Source of the DNA: Sulfuracidifex metallicus DSM 6482 = JCM 9184
GTDB taxonomy: Archaea; Thermoproteota; Thermoprotei_A; Sulfolobales; Sulfolobaceae
Direction: 5' to 3'
DNA: 64,000 nucleotides
Assembly (NCBI GenBank): GCA_032834875.1
Contig: CP135238.1
Location: 564,011 to 628,010, forward strand
Notes under the pieces: generated by a model
Told to the model about the DNA's origin: nothing
The model's input: the letters and a program-made list of their open reading frames with translations, nothing else
The model's database searches: none
Position numbers and translations under genes: made by a program
Part shown: in pieces, positions 9,023 to 18,695 of the stretch
Position numbering within the stretch: position 1 is the first letter of the stretch
How the letters are laid out: each line of letters starts with the position of its first letter

Positions 9023-10543
9023 ATGTCTATAGAGGTGATTTCCCTTCTCTATTTGGGAATACTTCTTATCCTAGCCAAGTTAATGGAGGAGGGGTTCAGA
9101 AGGATAGGATTAGTACCATTTGTAGGTTCAATAATGGTTGGCATAGTTGTAGGAGATGGAGGCTTTGGTATCATACATATAAACGAGATTATATCGTTTA
9201 TTACATCTCTAGGAATAATATTCCTTTTATTTCTGGCTGGAGCAGAAGAATTTGATATAAGAGGAGAAATTGAAATTAAATTCTTTATCTCATCAGTAGT
9301 TCAATTAACTATTCCATTTCTTGCGTTAGTTTTAACCTTATACTACATAGGAAGACCAGAAAATTTTCTCCTGCTTTCAGTCCCTTTGGCCATGAGCAGT
9401 GCAGGTCCTTTGACTAGATTGTTGATAGACGTGGGATACAGCAAAAAACAGCAGGGTAACTTCCTTTTTTATCAAGTGATAATTAATGAAATAATAGCAG
9501 TAATTCTTTTTGCGATATTAGAAAATACTAAAGAACTCCTGATCTCCTTAGTTGAAGTAATAGCAATCATGACTGGCATAGTTTTGACCGGAAGATATAT
9601 TTCTCTAGGCTTAGAACGTTTAGAATTAATCTTTAAGGTTAGAGAAATTGAATTTGCAGGAATTATTTCCGCTATATTAGTAATTGGTTTCATAGCAGAG
9701 ACATATAAATTCAATTCAGCTATAGCAGCACTTTTCCTAGGTTTTCTCTTGAAGGACTACTTAAGGGATAGGCCAGAACTGAGGGAGAAATTGCATGCAT
9801 TCACTTACGGTTTCTTCGAACCGCTTTTCTTTGTGAGCATTGGACTTTACTTTGTAAGGGTTACAGCTCTTATATTTGAAATAGGAATTATCTTATCTGT
9901 AGTTACTATATTATCCAAGATACTTGTAGGTGCAGCGACGTCAAAAATTATAAGGCTACCGTTGTTTTTCAACGCTATGGGCACGTCAGTGAAGGGGGGC
10001 GTGGATACTTCATTATTGATAACTGCATTATCTTTGAGCTACATAAATGGAATTGAATATTCTGAATCAGTTTTAGCAATAACTGTGTCCACTCTAATAA
10101 TTCCAGTTGTTTTTAAGAGAATTTATGGAGTTAAAAGCGAAGCTAGCTTTGGAGATAGAAAAATAAAACTTTCCCAACAGATATCTTCGTTAAATAGAGA
10201 ATTAGTCTATGTAGCTTGTGAGGATAGACTTAGCGACGCTATAAAAGTATTAATGGACAGAAAAGTAAGAGGTGTTGCAGTAGTGGATAGAGATATGAGA
10301 CCAATTGGTTACGTCTCAATGAATACAGCCATAGCAGTAGATCCCTCCCTCTATGATAAACTCAGGGTGTGCGACGTAGAACTTGATGAAATTGAGACTA
10401 TAGATGAAAAATCTAAGGTAATCGATGCAATGAAGATCTTTAGAGAGACAGAAAAGCCAATAATATCTGTAATTGATGATAAGGGTAAACTCGTTAATGT
10501 GCTTTATGAAAGAGAAATAATGAGACTTTTAATAGGAGAATGA
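9023..10543 (+). CDS. Cation:proton antiporter (CPA2/KefB-like) with C-terminal CBS domains
   Basis: About 506 residues. Roughly residues 5-370 hold a dozen hydrophobic segments typical of Na+/H+ or K+/H+ exchangers of the CPA2 group. The cytosolic tail from about 395 has two CBS-like repeats ([22 protein letters not shown] and then [22 protein letters not shown], quoted in part), which may sense adenine nucleotides. The ion is not decidable from sequence. ATG 9023 is preferred; GTG 9020 is directly before it. It shares a 100-base divergent promoter region with acr. Confidence 0.87.
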   Translation: MSIEVISLLYLGILLILAKLMEEGFRRIGLVPFVGSIMVGIVVGDGGFGIIHINEIISFITSLGIIFLLFLAGAEEFDIRGEIEIKFFISSVVQLTIPFLALVLTLYYIGRPENFLLLSVPLAMSSAGPLTRLLIDVGYSKKQQGNFLFYQVIINEIIAVILFAILENTKELLISLVEVIAIMTGIVLTGRYISLGLERLELIFKVREIEFAGIISAILVIGFIAETYKFNSAIAALFLGFLLKDYLRDRPELREKLHAFTYGFFEPLFFVSIGLYFVRVTALIFEIGIILSVVTILSKILVGAATSKIIRLPLFFNAMGTSVKGGVDTSLLITALSLSYINGIEYSESVLAITVSTLIIPVVFKRIYGVKSEASFGDRKIKLSQQISSLNRELVYVACEDRLSDAIKVLMDRKVRGVAVVDRDMRPIGYVSMNTAIAVDPSLYDKLRVCDVELDEIETIDEKSKVIDAMKIFRETEKPIISVIDDKGKLVNVLYEREIMRLLIGE

Positions 10544-10556
10544 AAGTATTTACGAA

Positions 10557-11069
10557 ATGTGGTATACTGGCACAGGGGATAAGGGAAAGACGAAGGTTCC
10601 ATCCGTAGGTGAAGTCTGGAAGGATGATGACATAGTTGATGCTTTAGGTAATTTAGATGAACTGAACTCTATTTTAGGTGTCATATCTTCTTTGTATCCT
10701 CCATTGGCCGAATGTATATCTACTATACAGTCCGATATTTTCGCATTATCTTCTGAAGTTGCTGGATTTGACATGGGATTTGGAAATGACAAAGTAAAGT
10801 ACTTAGAGACATCAATTGAGAGATTTTCATCGGAATTACCTCCCTTAAAGAACTTCGTCTTACCTGGTGGACACAAAGCTTCTGCATTTCTTCATTTAGC
10901 TAGGAGCGTATGTAGGAGGAGTGAAAGAAGTGTTGTTACGCTGGCAAGAAGGCAAAAAGTTAAGGATTCACATTTAGTCTACCTTAATAGGTTGTCGTCA
11001 CTGCTATTTGTAATGGCTTTATGGGTTAACAGAAAAACAAACAACCCGGATGTAATATGGAAAGGTTAA
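10557..11069 (+). CDS. ATP:cob(I)alamin adenosyltransferase, PduO type
   Basis: The 170-residue protein has the N-terminal [12 protein letters not shown] motif of PduO-type enzymes, then [12 protein letters not shown] and the C-terminal active-site helix [15 protein letters not shown], ending [16 protein letters not shown]. It makes adenosylcobalamin, the cofactor of methylmalonyl-CoA mutase, which Sulfolobales need in the same carbon-fixation cycle as the nearby acr gene. It begins 13 bases after the antiporter stop and probably shares its transcript. Length is slightly short but complete. Confidence 0.93.
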   Translation: MWYTGTGDKGKTKVPSVGEVWKDDDIVDALGNLDELNSILGVISSLYPPLAECISTIQSDIFALSSEVAGFDMGFGNDKVKYLETSIERFSSELPPLKNFVLPGGHKASAFLHLARSVCRRSERSVVTLARRQKVKDSHLVYLNRLSSLLFVMALWVNRKTNNPDVIWKG

Positions 11070-11133
11070 CCAACGATATAGCTTATTAGAAATTATAATT
11101 ATTTCAGGTTAATTTTATATCTAAAAAATTTTT

Positions 11134-12069
11134 CTATAATTTTATAAGCTTTCCTACCCCTTCTTCCTTAGCTTTCTTGCAAACTGAACTTAAAGTAAAA
11201 ACGTCCTGAGACGCTATTCCGACAGTCTTGAAAATTGAAGGCGTATCTATTGTATAACCATTGTTAATTATGTCGCCTATTTCCACAACGTTTTTATCAT
11301 TAAGTAATCCCTCATTCTGAGGTATGATCAAATCTCCGCTTTCTCTGAACACTGCCTCCTTCGAGTCTACCATGATTGTCCTTGCCTTCAGAATTACATC
11401 GTCGTCTAATTCTCTAGAACTAGGAGTATGTGCACCTATGCTGGAAACGTGGAAGTTATCTTTCAGCATCTTCCCTAAAATTACTGGATCTTGTGAGGAG
11501 GTGGTAGAAAATATCACATCTGCGGAGTTAAGTAATTTGACCTTGTCAACTGCGAGCAAGCCTAATTTCATCGCTAAATCTATATGCGACTTCCTGGCCG
11601 TTATCATTATCTTCTCTATAGAGAAAAACTCTTGTGCTAACTTCGCATGATAAAATGCTTCATCTCCTGCCCCGACTATCCCCAACGTTCCTATGGACTT
11701 TTTCCGCAACGCTAACCATGTTGACAGAACACTAGCTGAGGCTGTCCTCAATGCCGTAAGTGTCGAGCCCTCAGTTAAGCATTGAGGTTCCCCGGTATCA
11801 GCAGAGAAAAGTATAGCAACACCATTAACTGCCGGAAGCCCCTTCAATCTGTTCTCATTTATTACATTTACTATCTTTATTCCAAACATCTGATCGTTAA
11901 AACCTATCATAGTTCCCCACCAATTTCCCTTAACAAAGTCCACATGTCTTTCTGGCTGTTTCATCTTACCGCTGGAGAAAGATGAGAAAGCTATCTTTAC
12001 AGAATCTACCAGTGTTTCCGCATCAGAAATTTTTAGTAGGTCTTCTTTAGATAGGACTAATAACTCCAT
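11134..12069 (-). CDS. Ornithine cyclodeaminase/mu-crystallin family protein
   Basis: A 311-residue NAD(P)-binding protein. It has the family pattern TEGSTLTALRTASASVLST, a Rossmann motif GIVGAGDEAFYHA (about 131-143) and SSIGAHTPSSREL. Members act as ornithine cyclodeaminases, alanine dehydrogenases or ketimine reductases; the substrate cannot be read from sequence and the archaeal alanine dehydrogenase is an equal possibility. It is single and convergent with the adenosyltransferase gene; the 64-base gap between them is AT-rich with T-runs on both strands that may end transcription. Confidence 0.88.
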   Translation of the reverse strand: MELLVLSKEDLLKISDAETLVDSVKIAFSSFSSGKMKQPERHVDFVKGNWWGTMIGFNDQMFGIKIVNVINENRLKGLPAVNGVAILFSADTGEPQCLTEGSTLTALRTASASVLSTWLALRKKSIGTLGIVGAGDEAFYHAKLAQEFFSIEKIMITARKSHIDLAMKLGLLAVDKVKLLNSADVIFSTTSSQDPVILGKMLKDNFHVSSIGAHTPSSRELDDDVILKARTIMVDSKEAVFRESGDLIIPQNEGLLNDKNVVEIGDIINNGYTIDTPSIFKTVGIASQDVFTLSSVCKKAKEEGVGKLIKL

Positions 12070-12238
12070 AAATCAATGTATTAGAGCTTAGCTAAAACTT
12101 TTTTACAGTTAATTCTAGATACTAAAATGAATTTTTAAACTTAGTTTAATTTTAAAAAAAATTAGTGAAAAACTGATATGATACATTAACAATGTTAACC
12201 AAAATAGCATAATGAAACTGTCAGACATGGTAGCCATA

Positions 12239-12247
12239 CTTAAAAAC
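12239..12247 (+). promoter_or_regulatory. TATA box for the SRPBCC-like gene
   Basis: CTTAAAAAC centred 26 bases before ATG 12269. This fits a leaderless mRNA starting at that ATG and not at ATG 12212, 57 bases further upstream. Confidence 0.4.
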
Positions 12248-12268
12248 ATCCTTTTTATAGAATATGAT

Positions 12269-13042
12269 ATGACTAAATTACACTCGCAGGAGGTCATAGT
12301 CAATGCTCCGTGTAAAACTGCGGAAAAATGGCTAATGGATAGGAACAATATAATAACCAACCTGCCGTTTGTAGTCGGCATAAAAGGGGACGAAATAACC
12401 CTTAAGTTTAATAGAATGGGATTATTTTCATACAAGGATGTGTTTACAGTAGAGCTAGGATTAATAGGAAGAGACTTTATAGAATATAAGCTGAAGGCTA
12501 AGGCTTCGTTACTGGAAATAATGTTCTCCCTAAGTCAGGGTGCGAAAGATTGCTCAATTAAGGTTATGTTGAAATACGTTGGAGAGAAAGAATGGATAGC
12601 AGGCAAGGCATTGCCCATAATAGGTGATGGGATAGCGAAGACAATAAAGGATCAAATAAAGGAGGAGCAGAATTCGCCTTTCACTGGAATTGACTTTGGT
12701 AATTTAGATTTAGGAAAAATTTCTGATGTATCTAAAATACTCCTAAAGTCAAAATTGGAAAGAAGCGAAAGTGTGAACGTATCTCCTAACTTGGCAGTCT
12801 ACTTAGAAAATCAATTCACAGATCTAGCTAAATATCCAGTAGTTTATATATCTGGTCTAGGTGAGGGTATTTCTTTTAGGGTTTTAATGTTAAATGGAGA
12901 ATTTAAGGGCGTTTATATTAATGACGGAAATGCTGAGATAAGGGATGAAACTGCACTTAATAACGTAAAAGGACAATTCAAGGTTAACGTCTACGTATAC
13001 CTTACTGCAGTAAATAAGAAAAGACTTGAGGGGCAAAAGTAA
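12269..13042 (+). CDS. SRPBCC-like (START-fold) protein of unknown function
   Basis: About 257 residues. The first 150 fit a polyketide-cyclase/START-like fold: an early strand SQEVIVNAPCKTAEKWLMD, then alternating strands including DVFTVELGLIGRDFIEYKLKA. The last 100 residues are a second alpha/beta part I cannot name. No membrane segment or signal. Starting at ATG 12269 places the fold at the N-terminus and fits the TATA box; ATG 12212 would add 19 residues. It precedes xerA by 43 bases. Function unknown; ligand binding is only suggested by the fold. Confidence 0.6.
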   Translation: MTKLHSQEVIVNAPCKTAEKWLMDRNNIITNLPFVVGIKGDEITLKFNRMGLFSYKDVFTVELGLIGRDFIEYKLKAKASLLEIMFSLSQGAKDCSIKVMLKYVGEKEWIAGKALPIIGDGIAKTIKDQIKEEQNSPFTGIDFGNLDLGKISDVSKILLKSKLERSESVNVSPNLAVYLENQFTDLAKYPVVYISGLGEGISFRVLMLNGEFKGVYINDGNAEIRDETALNNVKGQFKVNVYVYLTAVNKKRLEGQK

Positions 13043-13085
13043 GGTGCCTTTCCTATTATTAATTTTTTGAAACAACCTCTTAAAC

Positions 13086-13937
13086 ATGAAGCTTGAAATA
13101 GGCAATTCCTCAGAAGATCATTCCGTAGAATCTTTCATTAATGCGTTGATTGTAGCAGGCGCAGGAAACGGAACAGTAAAGCTGTATTCCTCTGCCGTAA
13201 AAGACTTCTTAAACTTCGTAGATAAAGATCCTCGTGAGATTACACAAGCGGATTTCAATAATTGGTTGATTGACCTAATGAAAAGGGAAGGAAAAGCGAA
13301 AGGTGACGAAATAGAAAGGAAAAGGGCTAGGTCGGTCACTTTGAGATATTACGCCATAGCCGTGCGGAGATATTTAAAGTGGATTGGAAGGGAATTGAAG
13401 GTACCCTTGCCTAGGATTAGAAGAAGGGAATTCTCATCTTTAAGCGAAGGCCAGCTGAACGATCTCATATTACATGCAAGGGGAAAGAAAACAAAACTTA
13501 TATTGAGACTTTTGGCAGAAACTGGAATGCGTGCTAACGAGCTACTTTCAATTAGACCGTCTGACATAAATCTAGAAGAACGAAGAATTAGGTTAAGGAA
13601 TACTAAAAACGGAGAGGAAAGGATAGTATTCTTCACAGAAGAAACTGGAAGGCTTCTAAGAGCATATATTAAAGGAATTGATAATGATACTAGAATTTTC
13701 GACATGAGTTATCAAGCCCTTTATAAAATGATTAGGAGAGCGGGAAAAAGGTGCGGAATAGAAAATTTAAGACCTCACATAATGAGGCATACGTTTGCAA
13801 CTCTTGCAATCAAAAGAGGAGTTCCACTGCCAGTAGTTCAAAGGTTACTTGGACATCATGATATAAAGACGACTCAGATATACACGCATTTGATTAGTGA
13901 CGACATAAAGGAAATGTATAGAAGGGCGTTCGGTTAA
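13086..13937 (+). CDS. xerA: XerA-type tyrosine recombinase
   Basis: The chromosomal tyrosine recombinase that resolves chromosome dimers at dif. The 283-residue protein has all catalytic residues: Arg149 (TGMRANELL), Lys174, His231 and Arg234 (HIMRHTF), His257 (LGHHD) and the nucleophile Tyr266 (TQIYTHL). The N-terminal core-binding domain spans about 12-105. Length and flanking chromosomal genes point to the housekeeping enzyme and not an integrase of a mobile element. I found no dif-like palindrome beside it. The stop overlaps the convergent radical SAM stop by 4 bases. Confidence 0.93.
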   Translation: MKLEIGNSSEDHSVESFINALIVAGAGNGTVKLYSSAVKDFLNFVDKDPREITQADFNNWLIDLMKREGKAKGDEIERKRARSVTLRYYAIAVRRYLKWIGRELKVPLPRIRRREFSSLSEGQLNDLILHARGKKTKLILRLLAETGMRANELLSIRPSDINLEERRIRLRNTKNGEERIVFFTEETGRLLRAYIKGIDNDTRIFDMSYQALYKMIRRAGKRCGIENLRPHIMRHTFATLAIKRGVPLPVVQRLLGHHDIKTTQIYTHLISDDIKEMYRRAFG

Positions 13938-14902
13938 GCCTTTCCAGTAAAACGCCATTTAGCCATTTCTACGGCGTAGGAAAGTAAATCGCGTACGCTA
14001 TTGAATGAAGCCGTTTGTAAGTGTAAATATTCAAACCTTGCCTGATCCTCTAGCATTTTCTTCTGAAGGAATTTTACTTTGTCTGAATTCATTATTTCCT
14101 TCAGCTTCTGCTCAGCTAGATTTCCTACTACTTCGCCGTTTATGTCGTCAGGATATGGGAGGTCACCGTTGGGATAAACAGTTACGGCGTAGCTTGTAAC
14201 CCTAGAAGGTACCTTGCCTATGAGGGCATTTATGAAACCCCACGAGTTATTTAAGGTCGAACCGTATTTCGCCTTTAAATCTGACATAACTCTGTAAAAC
14301 TTCTCAGGGTCTGGGGCTAATTTTACCTTAGAATCTGGGTAGTCCACGGCTGGCATTGCCAATATCTTATATCCGCATTCCCTAACTTTCCTTACCTTCT
14401 CCTCTAACTTGTCAATATTGAACCTTGTTACAACGGTTTGCACATTTACCTTAAGCCCATACTTCCTAAACCTGCATAGATAATCTAGACTTTTGACGTT
14501 CCAATGATATTCGTCAATAGAATAATGGAGGAAATCTATCTTGTCTGCAAGTTTAGTAAGGAAATCCTCATCCATAAGTCTATACCCATTGGAAGTTAGC
14601 ATAATATAAAATGATCCGTCGTGAGCATATTGCAATAAATCTAGAATGTCTGGTCTAGATGTAGGCTCTCCTCCTTCAAAGGATAAAACGATAACGGATG
14701 AATCTCTCATATTATCTATTATCTTTTTGACTCTCTCAGTTGGTGCTTCCCCGAGTTCTCCACTGTAGTAGGAAGGGTTACAGAATGTACACCTAAGGTT
14801 ACATTTGGAAGTCACCTTAAATGTGGCGTAAGCTGGATTAAACTGATCCTTGAGTAACTGAGTATCCACAAACCACTTTATTGCTTTAAGGTCTCTACCC
14901 AT
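13934..14902 (-). CDS. Radical SAM protein, substrate unknown
   Basis: The 322-residue protein has the cluster motif CNLRCTFC (Cys34, Cys38, Cys41) within VTSKCNLRCTFC, then SFEGGEPTSRPDI for SAM binding. The C-terminal part (YPNGDLPYPDDINGEVVGNL) aligns with the start of SPASM/twitch regions, but the cysteines that would hold auxiliary clusters there are absent. It overlaps the end of the gamma-carbonic anhydrase gene by 8 bases and is co-transcribed with it. No precursor peptide gene is visible nearby, so peptide modification is not supported. Confidence 0.85.
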   Translation of the reverse strand: MGRDLKAIKWFVDTQLLKDQFNPAYATFKVTSKCNLRCTFCNPSYYSGELGEAPTERVKKIIDNMRDSSVIVLSFEGGEPTSRPDILDLLQYAHDGSFYIMLTSNGYRLMDEDFLTKLADKIDFLHYSIDEYHWNVKSLDYLCRFRKYGLKVNVQTVVTRFNIDKLEEKVRKVRECGYKILAMPAVDYPDSKVKLAPDPEKFYRVMSDLKAKYGSTLNNSWGFINALIGKVPSRVTSYAVTVYPNGDLPYPDDINGEVVGNLAEQKLKEIMNSDKVKFLQKKMLEDQARFEYLHLQTASFNSVRDLLSYAVEMAKWRFTGKA

Positions 14903-15407
14903 TTGACAAGAACCTCTTCACATGATTTATATATTCTTCAGCGTTCTCCTCTATAACTTTTATTTCCTCCTCCTTTAGTTTCCTAACGACTCTAGCTGGA
15001 ACCCCTAAAGCCAAACTGTAAGGGGGAATCTCTTTACCTTCTGTAACCACAGAGCCAGCACCAACTATTGAGAATTCCCCTACCTTGGAGCCGTTAAGCA
15101 GAATCGATCCCATGCCAACAATTACGTTAGAGCTTATCGACGCACCATGAACCACCGCGTTGTGACCTATTGTAACTTTGTCGCCTATTGTAACTTTAAA
15201 CCCAGGGTCTGTATGAATTGACGAATTCTCCTGTACGTTAGAACCAGATCCTATTGAAATTGAATCGTTATCGCCCCTTATTATGACGTAATGCCAAACG
15301 CTGCTCATCTCACCTATTTCGACATCGCCTATTACGTAACTGGTTGGGTGCAAGTAAGCCTTTCCGTTTATTCTAGGGTATTTCCCCATGAAGTCTTCTA
15401 AAGGCAT
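14895..15407 (-). CDS. Gamma-carbonic anhydrase-like hexapeptide protein
   Basis: A 170-residue left-handed beta-helix protein with repeated I/V-G hexapeptides and a C-terminal helix from about 140. The three zinc histidines of the gamma class are present: His65 (SSIHTD), His82 and His87 (TIGHNAVVHGA). The long acidic loop of the archetype Cam is missing, as in most CamH/YrdA-like proteins, so activity is uncertain. It lies between the NSUN6-like methyltransferase (4-base gap) and the radical SAM gene, in one leftward unit. Confidence 0.87.
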   Translation of the reverse strand: MPLEDFMGKYPRINGKAYLHPTSYVIGDVEIGEMSSVWHYVIIRGDNDSISIGSGSNVQENSSIHTDPGFKVTIGDKVTIGHNAVVHGASISSNVIVGMGSILLNGSKVGEFSIVGAGSVVTEGKEIPPYSLALGVPARVVRKLKEEEIKVIEENAEEYINHVKRFLSNG

Positions 15408-15411
15408 ATCG

Positions 15412-16443
15412 TTATTTTTTTACTAGCTTTGCTATAAAAAAGCCTGTCATCCCTTGCATTGGGTGGAACCTTATTTGGTATTCTACCTCAAATCTTGGAT
15501 CGTCTATTACTTTTTCATTTTCTAGCTCCGTAACTGTACATGTAGAATATACCACAGTACCTCCTTTCTTTAATACTTTGAAGGCTGAGTTAAGGAATTG
15601 CTTTTGATACCTTGAAAAAGTTATTAGGTCTTCTCCAGTTTTCTTATCATAAAGCTTAGGTCTTAAACCCATAGCGGAACAGGGCGGATCTATTATAACC
15701 TTGTCAACGTCTTTAAGGTTAAAGTCCTCGTAAAGATACCTCGAGTCTGCCTCGAAAACCTGAGCTGGCAATTTCATACGGGATAACAATTCCCTGATTT
15801 TATCTACCTTCTTTGAGGTATGATCAAATCCTAGAATCCTAGCTTTAGGTTGAAGCTGGGCTATATGGGTCAGCTTTCCCCCTGGTGCTGCATTCATATC
15901 CACTATTAACTCACCTGGTCTAGGATCAAGAATCTTAGCTACGTACATTGATGATTTACCTTGAACGTAAATTTTACCTTCCTTCAGAGGTAAGAGTTCA
16001 GCTATCTTGACTGAAGAATATAATGAGTTGTCTACTCTCACTACAACGTTATACGAGTTTACCAACTCTCCTTCTCCAACGGGATCGCCACGCTCACTGA
16101 CAACCGTAACTCTCTGCCCAGTTTTACCTTTGATTTTCTTGACCCCTGGTCTAAACACATCGGCCCCAACCATGACGCTTTCAGCGGTTTTCTTATCCAC
16201 TATGACTATTCCATCGTTGATTTCAACCTTGAATGGACCTTTAATTGGCGTATAAATTGCCTCTTTAAAGTCCTCATCTTTCATGAAACCAAGTTCTTCT
16301 GCTACGTCTGCTGGATCTGCCAAAATTGTGTTCACCCTCACGTAAAGCCTTGGGTTAGGTTTAGTTATGTCTGAAAGAAATTCGTTAACCTGATTACCAT
16401 AAACCTTTCTCAATTCTTCCATTACGAAGTCGTCGTACTCCAT
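15412..16443 (-). CDS. RNA cytosine-C5 methyltransferase with PUA domain, NSUN6-like
   Basis: A 343-residue m5C methyltransferase. A PUA domain sits at about 75-155 between the N-terminal part and the SAM-binding domain, the arrangement of NSUN6, whose archaeal relative acts on tRNA. Motif I is AAPGGK (185-190), the catalytic motifs are DPPCSA (Cys255) and STCTV (Cys302). The N-terminus overlaps the end of the beta-RFAP synthase gene by 22 bases. tRNA position 72 as target is inferred from NSUN6. Confidence 0.88.
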   Translation of the reverse strand: MEYDDFVMEELRKVYGNQVNEFLSDITKPNPRLYVRVNTILADPADVAEELGFMKDEDFKEAIYTPIKGPFKVEINDGIVIVDKKTAESVMVGADVFRPGVKKIKGKTGQRVTVVSERGDPVGEGELVNSYNVVVRVDNSLYSSVKIAELLPLKEGKIYVQGKSSMYVAKILDPRPGELIVDMNAAPGGKLTHIAQLQPKARILGFDHTSKKVDKIRELLSRMKLPAQVFEADSRYLYEDFNLKDVDKVIIDPPCSAMGLRPKLYDKKTGEDLITFSRYQKQFLNSAFKVLKKGGTVVYSTCTVTELENEKVIDDPRFEVEYQIRFHPMQGMTGFFIAKLVKK

Positions 16444-17297
16444 TTAACCTTCGCCCCTTCATTATTAGGTTCGGTCAGCTTTCCTCCGAAACGTGCAACT
16501 AGTTCCTCTCCTTCTTTCCTCGACGAGACAAAGGTATAAACTAAAGGCCCGAACGAAGATAGTCCAGCTGGAAATCCTAGATTTTTCATTTCTCGCATCA
16601 ACGATTTAACCTCATCGGTTTGAAAATTCACTTCAAGCTTTTTGAAACCGAGGTTCTGAATTCTCTGTATAGAGTCTAACGCTCCCTCTAAATCCCTTTC
16701 CTCAACCGAAGGCAGAAGTTCCATTAAAATTACCCTTGCAAGCATGTCTACGCCCTCCACCTTTGCGTTTCTGAAGAATTCCAGTTCTTCCTTGCCGAAG
16801 ACCCTCTTACCTTTCGGAATATTAAAATAAACTAACCAAGGAAAATTCCTTCGCAACAACAAGGAAGGCGGCGGGGATTCAGCGAAATCCGAAGGCAACA
16901 TCTCTTTTTTCACTTTTAACGAATGACCTCCATCTAGAACTAATCCCCCGTATTCAAAGGTATAAATGCCAACGCCTGAAGTAGAACCTCTCTTGACTAA
17001 CCTTGCCAACTCTTTTATTGAATAGTTCATGTGATTATATTCAGATGCCAGTTTAGCCAGAGAGAGCTTAAATTGAGTGGTATGACCTAAGCCTACATGC
17101 TCTGGATAATCTTCATCTATGCATATGCCTGGAACTTTAAAGGGAAGATCTAAAGGAAATGGCTGGCATCCCCCAACTCTAACAACGATCTTAGGGTTTT
17201 TTAAGGCAATGCCTATACCTCCATCTATCCTACCTAAGATTCCATCCATATTTATAAGCGTAATATGAATCCTTGAGATCCCCTGAACTTCAATCAT
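16422..17297 (-). CDS. Beta-ribofuranosylaminobenzene 5'-phosphate synthase
   Basis: A GHMP-kinase-fold enzyme of 291 residues that condenses PRPP with a hydroxybenzoate or aminobenzoate, the early step to methanopterin-type C1 carriers. Family motifs seen: the N-terminal RIHITLINM, GLGHTTQFKLSLA and RGSTSGVGIYTFEYGG. The start is ATG 17297; the frame stays open to 17492 but that part overlaps the divergent gene and has no family sequence. Sulfolobales carry a modified pterin of this class. First gene of a four-gene leftward run. Confidence 0.9.
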   Translation of the reverse strand: MIEVQGISRIHITLINMDGILGRIDGGIGIALKNPKIVVRVGGCQPFPLDLPFKVPGICIDEDYPEHVGLGHTTQFKLSLAKLASEYNHMNYSIKELARLVKRGSTSGVGIYTFEYGGLVLDGGHSLKVKKEMLPSDFAESPPPSLLLRRNFPWLVYFNIPKGKRVFGKEELEFFRNAKVEGVDMLARVILMELLPSVEERDLEGALDSIQRIQNLGFKKLEVNFQTDEVKSLMREMKNLGFPAGLSSFGPLVYTFVSSRKEGEELVARFGGKLTEPNNEGAKVKWSTTTS

Positions 17298-17300
17298 TAC

Positions 17301-17310
17301 CAAAAAATAA
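17301..17310 (+). promoter_or_regulatory. TATA box for the acyl-CoA synthetase-like operon
   Basis: CAAAAAATAA centred about 27 bases before GTG 17333, inside the 35-base gap shared with the divergent beta-RFAP synthase gene. It fits a leaderless start at that GTG. Confidence 0.4.
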
Positions 17311-17332
17311 TAGGCTAAGATTAAAGGGTATC

Positions 17333-18691
17333 GTGATAGATTTGAGTTACGGAGATACTTTAGAAAAATGGTATAGGCAGAAACCATCCTCAATTTTTCT
17401 TGTAAGTTCGGAAGCCTCACTAACATTTGAGAAAACAAGAGAAGAGGTCTCAAAAATAGCATCAGTGTTATCGCCAGGTGACACAGTTGCACATATTATG
17501 GGAAATTCAATTAAGTCTGTGTTATATTATCTGGCATCGTTCTGGGCTGGTGCTAAGATAGTAGCCATAGACCCTCTTACATCGGCTGAGGATTTGAGGT
17601 TTATACTGGAGGATTCAGCACCAGATATAGTATTCACGGATGAGGAGATACTTCAAAGGGAGAAAGAATTCATGAAAGGATATAAAGTGATTACTGACGT
17701 TAATCCATCTGGAGCTTTCTCCAAACCTTATTCGTATACAGATGACGAAACCGGAATAGTATATTATTATGCAGGAATAGCTGGGAAGACAATGCAGGTC
17801 AAACATAGTGCGCAAAGACTCAGTCTTAATGCTAAGTCCCTGCTCTCGGCAATAGGCCTGAAAGAGGTTAACTCCATACTTACTGTACCCATAGCGCACG
17901 TTCTTGGAAACAGTGTTCTCGGAGTTACCCTCGAAGCTGGGGGTAAAATGTACGTAATGAAGAAGTTCTCTGTAGAGGAAGCTTCAAGTGCTATATCCAA
18001 ATACAATCTAAATTACTTGGCTACAGTTCCTATGGTTTATGACGCATTTAACTCTTCTAACGTGGAGCTCAAGAGTCTGGAACTGTGCGTCAGTACAGCG
18101 GCGCCTCTCTTCCCTAATACTGTAAAGGGATTTAAGGAAAAATACGGAAAAGACATAGTACAGCAGTACGGCTTCACGGAAGGCTTGGTTCTTACCTTTC
18201 AACCAAAGGAGTTCTCTGACGTCATTTCCATAGGAAAGCCCTTACCTAACGTGGATATAAGGGTAGTCAAGGACGACGGCACAGATGCCAAGGCAAATGA
18301 GACTGGGGAATTATGGGTTAAGTCTCCTTGGCTAATGTTAGGCTATAGCGACGAAAAGGAAACGGAAAAGGTTTTTCATGGAGAGTGGCTTAAAACAGGC
18401 GATTTAGTTTCATTTGACGAGAAGGGACTTCTGTACTTTAAGGGAATGAGGAAGAGAATGTTGAAATATAAGGGATATCCCATATTTCCTCGCGACTTAG
18501 AGGAAATTCTTCTTTCGCACCATAAGGTGACTAGTGCTGTAGTCAAAGGTGAAGATGCTGGAAATCTCGGTCAGCAGCCGGTCGCTTTAGTTAAGGTAAA
18601 TGGAAGCATAACAGAGAAGGAATTACTTGATTACGTTAACAGCAAGGTAGCGTTTTATAAGAGGTTAAAGAGAGTATACATAGAAGGTTAA
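17333..18691 (+). CDS. AMP-binding enzyme (acyl-CoA synthetase-like), degenerate
   Basis: About 452 residues of the adenylate-forming fold. QQYGFTEG (motif A5), GELWVKSPWLMLGY, LKTGD (A7) and YKGYPIFPRDLEEIL (A8) are clear. The P-loop A3, usually TSGTTGxPK, reads YYYAGIAGKTMQVKH, and the C-terminus stops at KVAFYKRLKRVYIEG before the usual A10 lysine motif. Either a shortened, possibly inactive, relative or one with altered chemistry. The start is GTG 17333 by TATA spacing. Four bases separate it from the thioredoxin gene, so they form an operon. Confidence 0.82.
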   Translation: MIDLSYGDTLEKWYRQKPSSIFLVSSEASLTFEKTREEVSKIASVLSPGDTVAHIMGNSIKSVLYYLASFWAGAKIVAIDPLTSAEDLRFILEDSAPDIVFTDEEILQREKEFMKGYKVITDVNPSGAFSKPYSYTDDETGIVYYYAGIAGKTMQVKHSAQRLSLNAKSLLSAIGLKEVNSILTVPIAHVLGNSVLGVTLEAGGKMYVMKKFSVEEASSAISKYNLNYLATVPMVYDAFNSSNVELKSLELCVSTAAPLFPNTVKGFKEKYGKDIVQQYGFTEGLVLTFQPKEFSDVISIGKPLPNVDIRVVKDDGTDAKANETGELWVKSPWLMLGYSDEKETEKVFHGEWLKTGDLVSFDEKGLLYFKGMRKRMLKYKGYPIFPRDLEEILLSHHKVTSAVVKGEDAGNLGQQPVALVKVNGSITEKELLDYVNSKVAFYKRLKRVYIEG

Positions 18692-18695
18692 AATC

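Noticed and set aside
13938-17332. A peptide-modifying cluster around the radical SAM gene
   Set aside because: No precursor peptide gene or SPASM cysteines; neighbours are housekeeping enzymes.
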